A stretch of DNA of 35,579 bases. Source: Actinomycetes bacterium. Its GTDB lineage: Bacteria > Actinomycetota > Coriobacteriia > WRKU01 > WQUG01. Positions 18,718 through 27,300 of the stretch are shown here, in pieces; within the stretch, counting starts at the first letter, position 1, and each line of letters starts with the position of its first letter. The stretch spans positions 1-35,579 of the forward strand of contig JAISUC010000007.1 in the NCBI GenBank assembly GCA_031272275.1, given 5' to 3'. The notes under the pieces were generated by a model that was not told where the DNA came from, searched no databases, and saw only the letters and a program-made list of their open reading frames with translations. The translations under genes were made by a program, and so were the position numbers.

Positions 18718-19569
18718 ATGGAACAGGATTTGGAGCAACAAACGGAACAACACACGGGTCGGTCGACAGGCCAAGCAACGGGTCAGAGAATAGGCCAAAG
18801 AATCGTGGTCAAGGTGGGTTCGAATACCTTGACCGACCGACAGGGTGCCCCTGACCGTCGCTATATTGCGGCCCTAGTGGATCAGCTGGCCGTGTTGGTG
18901 CGGGCGGGACACCAGATTGTGTTGGTGACCAGCGGCGCGATTGCCGCCGGGCGCGAGGTCTTGGGCGCATCGCGCGTGAACGACGAGCTGTCTCAGATGC
19001 AGGCCGCCGCGAGTGTCGGACAGGTTGCCTTGACCGAGGCCTATGCGGCAGAGTTCGGTCGCCGCCAAATCACGATCGGCCAGATTCTGTTAACCCGGTC
19101 CGACACCGAAAAGCCCGAGAGCTTGGCGCATGCGCGTAACACCTTTAATGAGCTGCTGGCGCTGGGCGTCGTGCCGGTCGTGAACGAAAACGACACCGTG
19201 GCGGTCGACGAGATTTGTTTCGGTGACAACGACACGCTGGCGGCAATGGTGGCCGAAATGATCTGTGCCGATCGATTGGTGATATTGACCGATGTCGAGG
19301 GCTTGTTCGACTCGGATCCGAACAGCGATCCGCAGGCGCGCTTTATCGCGCGCCTGCACGCGATTGACGATGAAATGCTGGAGTCGGCGCATATCGGCGA
19401 CAGCCACAGCGGTATCGGATCGGGCGGGATGCGCAGCAAGCTGGCAGCCGCGCGCGATATGCTGGATGCCGGTATCGTGACGGTGCTCTGCGAGGGGAGA
19501 AGGGCTAACGTCGTCATCGACGCGGTCGGTCCTGACCCGGTCGGCACCGTGATCGCCCGCGCAGATTGA
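18718..19569 (+). CDS. proB: Glutamate 5-kinase, short form without PUA domain
   Basis: ProB phosphorylates glutamate, the first step of proline synthesis. The 283-aa product has VKVGSNTL (31-38), TSGAIAAG (71-78), NENDTV (157-162), FGDNDTLAA (168-176), LTDVEGL (190-196) and GSGGMRSK (234-241). It ends after the kinase domain, so the C-terminal PUA domain of E. coli ProB is absent. About 27 residues precede the usual start and are Gln/Gly/Thr-rich with an imperfect repeat (TGRSTGQATGQRIGQR). The true start could be a TTG at 18697 or a codon further in. It is 42 bp after obgE, and proA follows after an inverted repeat. Confidence 0.92.
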   Translation: MEQDLEQQTEQHTGRSTGQATGQRIGQRIVVKVGSNTLTDRQGAPDRRYIAALVDQLAVLVRAGHQIVLVTSGAIAAGREVLGASRVNDELSQMQAAASVGQVALTEAYAAEFGRRQITIGQILLTRSDTEKPESLAHARNTFNELLALGVVPVVNENDTVAVDEICFGDNDTLAAMVAEMICADRLVILTDVEGLFDSDPNSDPQARFIARLHAIDDEMLESAHIGDSHSGIGSGGMRSKLAAARDMLDAGIVTVLCEGRRANVVIDAVGPDPVGTVIARAD

Positions 19570-19585
19570 GTTTACCGTGCATGGC

Positions 19586-19636
19586 GCTGAAAGATGCTGC
19601 CAAAAAGTACTACAGCTTTTTTGGCCCACTTTCAGC
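19586..19636. terminator. Long inverted repeat with A and T runs between proB and proA
   Basis: GCTGAAAG (19586-19593) pairs with CTTTCAGC (19629-19636), and inside it CCAAAAA (19600-19606) pairs with TTTTTTGG (19617-19624). It could end transcription in either direction or act as an attenuator inside the pro operon. Confidence 0.5.
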
Positions 19637-19693
19637 TCGACACCTGATAATGACGGATTGATCCTGATGGACGGCATGACGAAAGGAACATGA

Positions 19694-20965
19694 ATGGGAC
19701 GAAACGTTACCGAACAAGCCCGCGCTGCGCGCGTTGCCGCCGTACAGCTGGCGGCGTCATCGCTGGAAGTACGTAACGCCGCATTGCGTGCGATGATCGA
19801 TGCACTGACTGATGATCAGGACGCGATTCTGGCCGCCAATCGCGCCGACATCGAAGCCGCGCGTGCAAAGGGCACCAACGAACAGCTGATTGACCGCCTG
19901 GCGCTGGACGAGAAACGCCTCGACGGCATCCGCCAGGCTTTGACCGAACTGATTGCCGCCCCCGATGTTCTGGGCGAGGTCCTGTGCGGGCGCACCATTA
20001 CCGCAGGCATCCGCATGAAACAGGTTCGCGTGCCCATGGGGGTCGTCGGCATGATTTACGAGGCCCGCCCGAACGTCACCGTGGATGCCGCAGGAATCGC
20101 CATCAAGACCGGTAACGCCATCCTGTTGCGCGGCGGCTCGTTGGCACGCCAAAGCAACGATGCGATCATCGATGCCCTGCAGTCCGCGCTGACCGATGTC
20201 GGCCTGTCCGCCGATTGCCTCCAGGCAGTCGATGCCTCAAACCGCGACAGCGCGACTGCCATGATGGAGGCACACGGGCTGATCGATGTGCTGATTCCGC
20301 GTGGCGGAGCGGGGCTGATTCGCAGTGTCGTTGAAAATGCAAAGGTACCTGTGATAGAAACCGGCACCGGTAACTGCCACGTCTATATCCATGCCGCAGC
20401 CGACGCCGACATGGCGGAAAACATCCTGGTCAACGCAAAATGCCAGCGCCCCAGCGTCTGCAATGCCGCAGAAAGCCTGTTGATCGACCGCACGATTGCA
20501 CCCGAACTGTTGCCCCGATTGGCGCGCGCTTTGGTCGCACGTGACGTGGTCTTGGCGGTTGATTCGGACAGCTATGATCTGGTGCACGACGCGCTGGGCG
20601 ATACCCGTCACTTGGAACGCGCAACTGACGAGGACTGGGGGCGCGAATACTTGGATCTGAAGATCAGCGTCCACCAGGTTGACGGCGTCCGGTCGGCCGT
20701 CGAGCACATCAACCGATACGGCACCAAACACAGCGAGGCCATCGTGACGGCAGATTGGGACGCTGCACAGTATTTCACCGCCAACGTCGATGCTTCTGCT
20801 GTGTACGTGAATGCCAGCACGCGTTTCACCGACGGCGGCATGTTCGGGCTGGGCGCAGAAATCGGGATTTCGACTCAAAAGCTCCACGCGCGTGGACCGA
20901 TGGGGCTCAGCGCGCTGACCTCGACGAAATTCATCCTAGAAGGATCGGGTCAGGTACGCGGGTGA
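19694..20965 (+). CDS. proA: Gamma-glutamyl phosphate reductase
   Basis: ProA reduces gamma-glutamyl phosphate to glutamate semialdehyde with NADPH, the second step of proline synthesis. The 423-aa aldehyde-dehydrogenase-fold protein shows YEARPNVTVDA (122-132), KTGNAILLRGGS (138-149), PRGGAGLI (202-209), VIETGTGNCHVY, and the catalytic cysteine C256 in QRPSVCNAAE. The expected NAKTQRPSVCN reads NAKCQRPSVCN. ATG with GAAAGGAAC upstream. Its stop overlaps the GTG of nadD (GTGA). Confidence 0.97.
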   Translation: MGRNVTEQARAARVAAVQLAASSLEVRNAALRAMIDALTDDQDAILAANRADIEAARAKGTNEQLIDRLALDEKRLDGIRQALTELIAAPDVLGEVLCGRTITAGIRMKQVRVPMGVVGMIYEARPNVTVDAAGIAIKTGNAILLRGGSLARQSNDAIIDALQSALTDVGLSADCLQAVDASNRDSATAMMEAHGLIDVLIPRGGAGLIRSVVENAKVPVIETGTGNCHVYIHAAADADMAENILVNAKCQRPSVCNAAESLLIDRTIAPELLPRLARALVARDVVLAVDSDSYDLVHDALGDTRHLERATDEDWGREYLDLKISVHQVDGVRSAVEHINRYGTKHSEAIVTADWDAAQYFTANVDASAVYVNASTRFTDGGMFGLGAEIGISTQKLHARGPMGLSALTSTKFILEGSGQVRG

Positions 20966-21600
20966 GCACGCTCGTGACAGAGTCGACTGAACGCCGCGCC
21001 AACCTGCGCATCGGGATCCTGGGCGGTACCTTTGACCCGGTGCATGTGGGACACGTGACTTTGGCGGCGCGCGCGGCAGACGCCTTGCATTTGGATCGCG
21101 TGCTGTTTGTGGTTGCCGGAACGCCGCCCTTCAAACAGGACCGCGTGTTGGCTCCGGCCAGCGACCGCTATCGCATGGTGCAGCTGGCCTGTGCGAACGA
21201 TGACCGCCTCGAGGCCTGCGACATCGAACTCCACCGTCTGGGGGTCAGCTACAGCATCGACACGCTGCGTGAATTGCGCGAACGTGCCGATGCGGCAGGC
21301 GCAGACGCGCAGTTTTTCTTTTTGCTGGGCAGCGATGCGGCAGACCAGCTGGACCTGTGGAAAGATGCCGATCAGCTGACGCAGCTTGCCACCTTTGTCG
21401 TCGTACCTCGGGCCGAGACCCCCCCTTGCTGCTCTTCTTCCAAGCTAAACGAACCGTCAGAGATGACACTCCCCCTGGATATCCCTGCCGTGTCGTCCTG
21501 CGACATCCGCGCGCGCCTGGCGGAGCGACGCGATGTGACCGACCTGCTGCCTGCAGCGGTCGCCACCTATATCACCGAACACGGACTGTATCATGCCTGA
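20962..21600 (+). CDS. nadD: Nicotinate-nucleotide adenylyltransferase
   Basis: NadD makes nicotinate adenine dinucleotide from NaMN and ATP. The 212-aa protein has GILGGTFDPVHVGH (18-31), PFKQ, GVSYSIDTL, and the C-terminal VSSCDIRARL in place of the common ISSTxIR. The start GTG is embedded in the proA stop. A Ser/Cys-rich stretch, ETPPCCSSSKLNEPSE (about 152-167), lies where most NadD have a short variable loop, and its DNA includes ACTCCCCC, the right half of the 15-bp motif. It overlaps yqeK by 8 bp, the conserved nadD-yqeK-rsfS order. Confidence 0.95.
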   Translation: MSTLVTESTERRANLRIGILGGTFDPVHVGHVTLAARAADALHLDRVLFVVAGTPPFKQDRVLAPASDRYRMVQLACANDDRLEACDIELHRLGVSYSIDTLRELRERADAAGADAQFFFLLGSDAADQLDLWKDADQLTQLATFVVVPRAETPPCCSSSKLNEPSEMTLPLDIPAVSSCDIRARLAERRDVTDLLPAAVATYITEHGLYHA

Positions 21601-22318
21601 CACTGTGCCTGACATCATGCCTGACAACGATCACCGCCACGAACAGCACGGCGCGCACGAAAACGATCGCGCAGACGACGTCGGCCGACCCTACCCCAAT
21701 CCGCAGACCGACTCGGCGTTGTTCGCACGCATCGATGCCGCGCTGATCGAACGGCTGGACGACTATGGCTACCGCCACACACAGGGTACCGCCGCCATGG
21801 CGCGCACGCTGGCCGAAATCTACGGCACCGACCCGGACGCGGCTTACTTAGCCGCGCTGCTGCACGACTGGGACCGCTGTGTGTCCTGGCCGGTGTTAAT
21901 TGAGCGCGCCCGCGCCCGCGGTATGGACATCACCGACGAAGTCTTGGCGTCGCCCGCGATTTTGCACGCACACACCGGTGCCGACGACGTCGCGCGCACC
22001 TTTCCCGAAATCCCGGATGACGTGATTGACGCGATCCGGCGCCACACGGTGGGCGTGGCCGACATGCGCGACCTGGACAAAATCATTTATGTCGCCGACA
22101 TGATCGAGCCCACGCGCACGAACCCCGCTATTGACAACCTGCGCGAAATGGTGGGGACGGTTGACCTGGATGCGTTGTTCGTCCAGGCATATCAGCGCAG
22201 CATGATGCACCTGGTCCTAAAACAAAAAGTCATGCATCCCGAAACGACGGCGGTGTGGAACGCGCTGATGCTGCGCCTGAACCCGCCGGGACGCGAAAAT
22301 CCGAACCTGAAAGCCTGA
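21593..22318 (+). CDS. yqeK: HD-domain bis(5'-nucleosyl)-tetraphosphatase (symmetrical), YqeK family
   Basis: YqeK enzymes split Ap4A to ADP and normally lie between nadD and rsfS, as here. The 241-aa product has the HD-domain metal residues: RHTQGT (H62), LLHDWD (H91, D92), LHAHTG (H124, H126), RRHT (H150) and YVADMIEPTR (D168). About 50 hydrophilic residues precede the domain, starting with an imperfect MPD repeat (MPDTVPDIMPDNDHR), so a start at the ATG at 21617 is possible. It overlaps nadD by 8 bp (ATGCCTGA). Confidence 0.93.
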   Translation: MPDTVPDIMPDNDHRHEQHGAHENDRADDVGRPYPNPQTDSALFARIDAALIERLDDYGYRHTQGTAAMARTLAEIYGTDPDAAYLAALLHDWDRCVSWPVLIERARARGMDITDEVLASPAILHAHTGADDVARTFPEIPDDVIDAIRRHTVGVADMRDLDKIIYVADMIEPTRTNPAIDNLREMVGTVDLDALFVQAYQRSMMHLVLKQKVMHPETTAVWNALMLRLNPPGRENPNLKA

Positions 22319-22358
22319 AACGGCACGACCGCACACAGACACACAGAAAGGAACGACC

Positions 22359-22805
22359 TTGCCCGAAACAGAACTGACTGAAAACTCATCCCCCGATGCC
22401 GGCGACCGTGCACTCGGCCGACAAACAAACGGGGGAGTATCCGCGCTCGACATGGTCAAAGTGGCATGTTCTGCGGCTCTGGACAAAAAAGCATCCGACG
22501 TGGTGGTGCTCGATGTCGCCGAGCAGCTGTACGTCACCGACTATTTCGTGATTGCGACCGCGGGAAATGAACGCCAGGCCCAGGCGGTTGCCGACGAGAT
22601 CGAACGCAAGCTGCGCGAAGAGCTGCGTGTGCACCTGAAAGGACGCGAGGGCGAGCGTGACGCCAAGTGGATTCTGTTGGACTTCACCGACATCGTGGTC
22701 CATATCTTTCAGCCCGACTATCGTGACGAATACCGGCTGGAGAAACTCTGGGCACAGTCCCGGAAGCTCCGTGCAGAAGCCCTGGAAGCGGCGAGCTGTG
22801 ATTAA
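22359..22805 (+). CDS. rsfS: Ribosomal silencing factor RsfS (Iojap family)
   Basis: RsfS binds ribosomal protein uL14 and blocks subunit joining when nutrients are low. The 148-aa protein has the family core from about residue 28 (ALDMVKVACSAALDKKA), with VLDVAEQLYVTDYFVIATA, ERDAKWILLDFTDIVVHIF and the tail Y-RLEKLW. The start is TTG with AGAAAGGAAC at good spacing. About 27 extra N-terminal residues are present, and their DNA contains a partial motif copy (22431-22445). It ends in the GTGATTAA overlap with the transporter. Confidence 0.94.
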   Translation: MPETELTENSSPDAGDRALGRQTNGGVSALDMVKVACSAALDKKASDVVVLDVAEQLYVTDYFVIATAGNERQAQAVADEIERKLREELRVHLKGREGERDAKWILLDFTDIVVHIFQPDYRDEYRLEKLWAQSRKLRAEALEAASCD

Positions 22806-23760
22806 AGAGCTGAAACAGAAAACGTGGCTGCCCACGGTTGCGCTGATGTGCGTGGCCGCCGTTTGGGGGTCCACGTTCGTCGTCATGCAGGGAGCGGTCG
22901 CGCGCTATCCGATGTTTGCGTTCCTCAGTTTACGCTTTGCGCTTGCGGCGGTAACGCTCGCCATTGCGCAGCCCCGCGCATTCAAAAAGTTCAATAAGGC
23001 GAACCTGCGCTTGGGAATCGCCGCGTCCGCATTTCTCGCGATGGGCTACATTTTGCAGACCGCCAGTTTGTTGCCGGCAGACCAGGGCGGAACGACTCCT
23101 GCGCGCTCGGCATTTTTGACCGGCATGTATGTGGTGATGGTACCGGTGCTCTCCACCGCATTTCGCCGCAAGATGCCCGGTCGCGGCATAATCATCGGCG
23201 TGGTGTTGGCGCTCGCAGGTTTGGGTGCACTCAGCGGGCTCAGCCCCAGCGGTGGCGTGACCCATTGGGTCCGCGGCGACAGCTTGGTGCTGGGTGGGGC
23301 GCTGGGATACTCACTCCACATGTTGGTTTTGGGGCGTGCCGGTCAGGACCACGATGCCCGGGCGCTCTCGATCATCCAGATGGGGATGTTGGCCATCATC
23401 TGTGGCGTGATTTCGGTGGCGACCGGCGAGCATGCGTCGGCACCCACCAACCCGCAGGTGCTGGTGGCGCTGCTGATTACCAGCCTGTTCGCCTCGACCT
23501 TCGCTTATACCGTGCAGACCTGGGCGCAGCTGAAGCTGCCGCCGTCGAGGGTCGCGCTGATTTTGGTCTTGGAGCCTGCGTTCGGAGGCATTTTCGGCTG
23601 GGCCGTGGCGGGTCACGTGATCTGGCGCGAGGTAATCGGCGCGGGTCTGATGCTCGCGGGTATGATCATCTCAGAGCTGCTGTCGGCGCGCAGCGCCGAG
23701 GCACAGGGGCAGCAGCTGGAACCGGCTCCCGAGGGCATCCCGGTCTATGCGGAAGAGTGA
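22798..23760 (+). CDS. EamA/DMT-superfamily transporter
   Basis: This is a predicted membrane carrier with about ten transmembrane helices in two EamA repeats (about 12-150 and 160-295). Signs are WGSTFVVMQGA near the N-terminus, FLSLRFALAAVTL, PARSAFLTGMYVVMVPVLS, and, in the second repeat, FAYTVQTWAQ...SRVALILVLEPAFGGIFGW, which is typical of the family. It has 320 aa with a polar C-terminal tail. The substrate cannot be told from sequence. The GTG start overlaps the rsfS stop by 8 bp, so it appears to be the last gene of the obgE-to-transporter run. The tRNA cluster follows. Confidence 0.9.
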   Translation: MIKELKQKTWLPTVALMCVAAVWGSTFVVMQGAVARYPMFAFLSLRFALAAVTLAIAQPRAFKKFNKANLRLGIAASAFLAMGYILQTASLLPADQGGTTPARSAFLTGMYVVMVPVLSTAFRRKMPGRGIIIGVVLALAGLGALSGLSPSGGVTHWVRGDSLVLGGALGYSLHMLVLGRAGQDHDARALSIIQMGMLAIICGVISVATGEHASAPTNPQVLVALLITSLFASTFAYTVQTWAQLKLPPSRVALILVLEPAFGGIFGWAVAGHVIWREVIGAGLMLAGMIISELLSARSAEAQGQQLEPAPEGIPVYAEE

Positions 23761-23768
23761 TTTCGGTG

Positions 23769-23777
23769 TGCTATACT
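23769..23777 (+). promoter_or_regulatory. Extended -10 promoter for the tRNA cluster
   Basis: TGCTATACT is an extended -10 about 20 bp upstream of tRNA-Pro, fitting a start just before the tRNA 5' end. There is no clear -35 box, since the position lies in the end of the transporter gene. Confidence 0.5.
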
Positions 23778-23796
23778 CATTTGTCGCCGGTTGAGG

Positions 23797-23873
23797 CGGG
23801 GTGTAGCGCAGTTAGGTAGCGCATCTGCTTTGGGAGCAGAGGGTCGCTGGTTCAAATCCAGTCACCCCGACCA
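23797..23873 (+). tRNA. tRNA-Pro (anticodon UGG)
   Basis: The 77-nt cloverleaf has acceptor arms CGGGGTG/CACCCCG, discriminator A and an encoded CCA. The anticodon stem TCTGC/GCAGA encloses TTTGGGA with anticodon TGG (23831-23833). The T-loop is TTCAAAT. Confidence 0.97.
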
Positions 23874-23893
23874 TCCTGCCTGACAACAGACGA

Positions 23894-23969
23894 GCGGACG
23901 TAGTTCAATTGGTAGAGCCTCAGCCTTCCAAGCTGATTGTTGCGGGTTCGAGTCCCGTCGTCCGCTCCA
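23894..23969 (+). tRNA. tRNA-Gly (anticodon UCC)
   Basis: 76 nt with acceptor GCGGACG/CGTCCGC, discriminator U and encoded CCA. The anticodon stem TCAGC/GCTGA encloses CTTCCAA with anticodon TCC (23927-23929). It lies 20 bp after tRNA-Pro. Confidence 0.97.
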
Positions 23970-23980
23970 TCGAGATTTCC

Positions 23981-24031
23981 CGGGAGCGACCCGAAAAAAG
24001 CTGCAAAGCTTTTTATCGGACTCGCTCCCCG
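23981..24031. terminator. Large hairpin between tRNA-Gly and tRNA-Arg
   Basis: CGGGAGCGA-CCCGAAAAAAGCT faces AGCTTTTTATCGG-TCGCTCCCCG across a small loop near 24002-24005, giving about 20 bp of near-perfect stem. The T-run makes it a plausible bidirectional terminator or a processing signal between the two tRNAs. Confidence 0.6.
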
Positions 24032-24054
24032 ACAGAAACACAGTTTTTCGGAGT

Positions 24055-24131
24055 GCGCCCATAGCTCAGTCGGATAGAGCGGGAGACTTCTAATCTCTAG
24101 GCCGAGGGTTCGAATCCTTCTGGGCGCACCA
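24055..24131 (+). tRNA. tRNA-Arg (anticodon UCU)
   Basis: 77 nt with acceptor GCGCCCA/TGGGCGC, discriminator A and encoded CCA. The anticodon stem GGAGA/TCTCT (one G-U pair) encloses CTTCTAA with anticodon TCT (24089-24091). The surface-protein genes start about 200 bp downstream. Confidence 0.97.
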
Positions 24132-24252
24132 ATCTTTCACCTACATACCACCTCCACACTACCTGCATAGTACGTGATCCCCAGCAGATTCTCCCGAATT
24201 TCGCAGCTGCTTCAGTTCTCGTGTCATCGCCGGAAATATGTGTTTCCACAAG

Positions 24253-24280
24253 TTGCAATTTAGGGGGATCGGGGTATAAT
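24253..24280 (+). promoter_or_regulatory. Promoter for the first surface-protein gene
   Basis: TTGCAA (24253-24258), a 16-bp spacer and a perfect TATAAT (24275-24280). This is one of the best two-box promoters in the window. The leader is about 45 nt and ends with AAAGAGGTG. Confidence 0.65.
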
Positions 24281-24331
24281 GGATGGCGAGGATTTGAGGA
24301 TGTCCGCACAGGGGCAGAAAGAGGTGCGAGG

Positions 24332-27300
24332 ATGAAGGCGCAGAAGGTACAGAAGGCACGTACAACACAAAAGGCCCAGAGGGTACATACAGCCCAAAGG
24401 CTCAGGCGCATCATAACGCTGCCCTGCGTAATGGTCTGCCTAGTCGCACTGTTGTCCGTGACCGCCATCGCAGGTGCCGCGCCGACCATGACTGCCGGAA
24501 ACGAAACCGACCTGCAGGCCGCCCTCTCGGCGTCCGATTGCACCACGGTCGAGCTGACGGCAGACATCACCTTGACCTCGGCATTGTCGGCGCCGATGAC
24601 GACCGGCCGACCCGCCATCACCTTCCGATCCGACACGACGGGTACGACGCGTACCATCACGTCTGCCGCAGGTTTGCGTCATATCATCGTCACCGGTAGT
24701 GTTGACGTCACCTTCAGCTTCACCGACGTGCGCATCGACGGCGCCGGCACCGGCGGCGGCATCGTCTATGTCGATGCCGCGAAACAGTTCGTCAGCGGTT
24801 CCGGCAACAAGACGAGCTTTTCCGGCGCCTACAGCCTGACAATCAATGGGGCCGACATCCGTAACTGCGTGACGGCGACCACCGAAACGCTCTCGAAACT
24901 GCTGACCCATTACGGTACACCGGCAACCTTTCAGATGACGACCGGTGCGGTGGTATCGACAGGTGACATCATTGTCAACAACTCGGTCTTTCGCGACAAC
25001 CGTGCCGGCACCGATTACTCCGAAACCACACACCAGTCGCTGCTCTATTCCGGTGGTGGGGCCATCGCCTCCAAACGCGACGTGTATGTCACGAATTCGC
25101 GCTTCTATCACAACAAAGCCAGTCTGGGCGGTGCGGTCTATGCCGCCTACAACTGTTATTTCGACAGTGTCGAGGCCACCGGAAACGTGGGACAGCGCGG
25201 TGGTGTAATCTACACAAACAAGGGCTGGTACGGCGCGATGACCGATCGCAACAGCGACGGCGTCATCGACGACGCGGACGCGAAACTGGCGTCACAACTC
25301 ACCACCAACCCCTACGGCTACGTCGAAATCACCGACAGCACCCTGAACGAAAACCGCTCCTGCGACTGGGCCTCGGTCGTGTTCTGCCAGGACCCTCTGA
25401 CCGCATCCTGGACCTCGTATCAGACGGTGGTCCTGAAAGGGCACAACAACATCTGCAACAACTACTCGCGCTACCAGATCGGTGCGCTTTCTGCGCACTA
25501 CCTCTGGATTTACGGAACGATCACCGCAGACAACAACCGCGCAACCGGTGAGAACGCACCCAGCACCAGCTTCGATTGGGGCGAGGGCGCCTTCTTTGAC
25601 GGAAACTTCCTGGTCCTGCGTCTGACCGGTGACTCCAGCATCAGCAACAACGTCGTGCGCGGACACCACACCACCGCATACGGCAACAACACCGGCTCTG
25701 CCATCCATTGCCGCTGCATCGATGCCATCGTCACGAACGGGACCTTGCGAATCAACGGCAACCACGCAGACACCACAGGTGGCTACCCCATCACCTACAT
25801 CGGTGGCGCCATTTACCTCTGGGCGTATAACGCATCCAGCACCAACACGGTCATGAAAGCCTTGCCCGGTGCCTCCATCGAAATCAACAACAACGAGGCC
25901 GCATACGGCGGGGCCATCGGCGCGCAGACCTACAGCGGCAACATCCCGGTCATCACGCTCATCAACGTGACCATGGCAAACAACTCCGCCACCGGCTACG
26001 GCGGCGGCATCTACAGCTCAGGTCCGGTGACCCTGGACGGCTCGACCATCCGCAGCAACACGGCTGCCTACCTCGGTGGCGGCGTCTACACCGCACGGCC
26101 CGTGGTGGCAAACGACTCTACGCTCAGCAACAACTCCGCCGCAAACGGCGGGGCGATCTACAGCGGATCGTACGGCTCGGTCACCACATCGAACACGGCA
26201 TACGCCGGAAACACCGCCAACGGCGACGGCGGTGCCATCTATGCGGAAAACTCGGTGACCGCCGTGGCATCCACCTTCACCGACAACTTGGCGCATGATG
26301 CAACCAACGCCGGCAACGGTGGCGCGATCTACACGCAGAACTCGACGTCCTGGGTCAACCTGACCGGCAGCAGCTTCTCGCGCAACACCGCCGACAGCTG
26401 GGGCGGCGCGGTCAGCCAGTATGGTTCCTCCGGATCGGCGACTGTCACCGACTGCAGCTTTGACGACAATCGTGTGGTCGCGTCATCAGGGACTGCCGGG
26501 GCACTCTTCACCTATGGACCGGCAACCGTCACCGGCGCGACCTTTGAACACAACTCTGCCTCGGGTTCGGGCGGCGCGCTTTATTCCTACGGTACCCTGG
26601 ATGTCACCGACAGCATCTTCACGGCAAACACCGCCGTCAATCTCGGCGGCGCCGTGTATGCTTGGGACCGGGCAGACCTGACCGGCACCACCTTCACCGA
26701 CAACACCGCGCAGGTTTTCTATGCCGGCGCCTTGTACCTCTACAGCGGTCCGAACACGCTGACGGACTGCAGCTTTGCCGGCAACGCCGCCCCGATGGGC
26801 GGAGCGGTCTATGTCGTATCAACTACCACGACGACCACCATTGCAGGCAGCGACTTCAACTCGAATACGGCGACTGACACCGCAGGTCCCAGCTCCGCCG
26901 TTCCGTACAGCTCGGGCGGCGCCATCTATACCCGTCGCTTCGCCAGCCTGGATATCACCGACACCGCGTTTGCGAATAACGCCGCGCCGGCGGTCTATCG
27001 GGGGCTCCCCACCGGCGACCGGGACGGCGACGGAACCGCGGACGCCACGACCTACGACGCCACGGTGGCAAACCGCGCTAACAGCTACGACACCTCCGCA
27101 TACCAGGCACTGTACAACAACGCCGACATCAACTACCCGCTGGTGCGCGCAATCTACCGTGTCTGGTACAACGAAAACGGGGGAGTGGGTCCCGTACCCG
27201 CTCTGGCCTTCTACAACACGGGCGACAGTTGCGTTGTCACCTATACCCCGGAACCGACGCGCGTGAACTACAGCTTTGTGGGGTGGAGTTTCGACCCGTC

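Noticed and set aside
23265..23819. 184-aa ORF overlapping the EamA transporter
   Set aside because: It is in another frame of a clear membrane protein and extends into tRNA-Pro; no domain is recognised.
24132..24252. Prophage or integrase attachment at tRNA-Arg
   Set aside because: No duplicated tRNA 3' end and no integrase gene are visible in the window.
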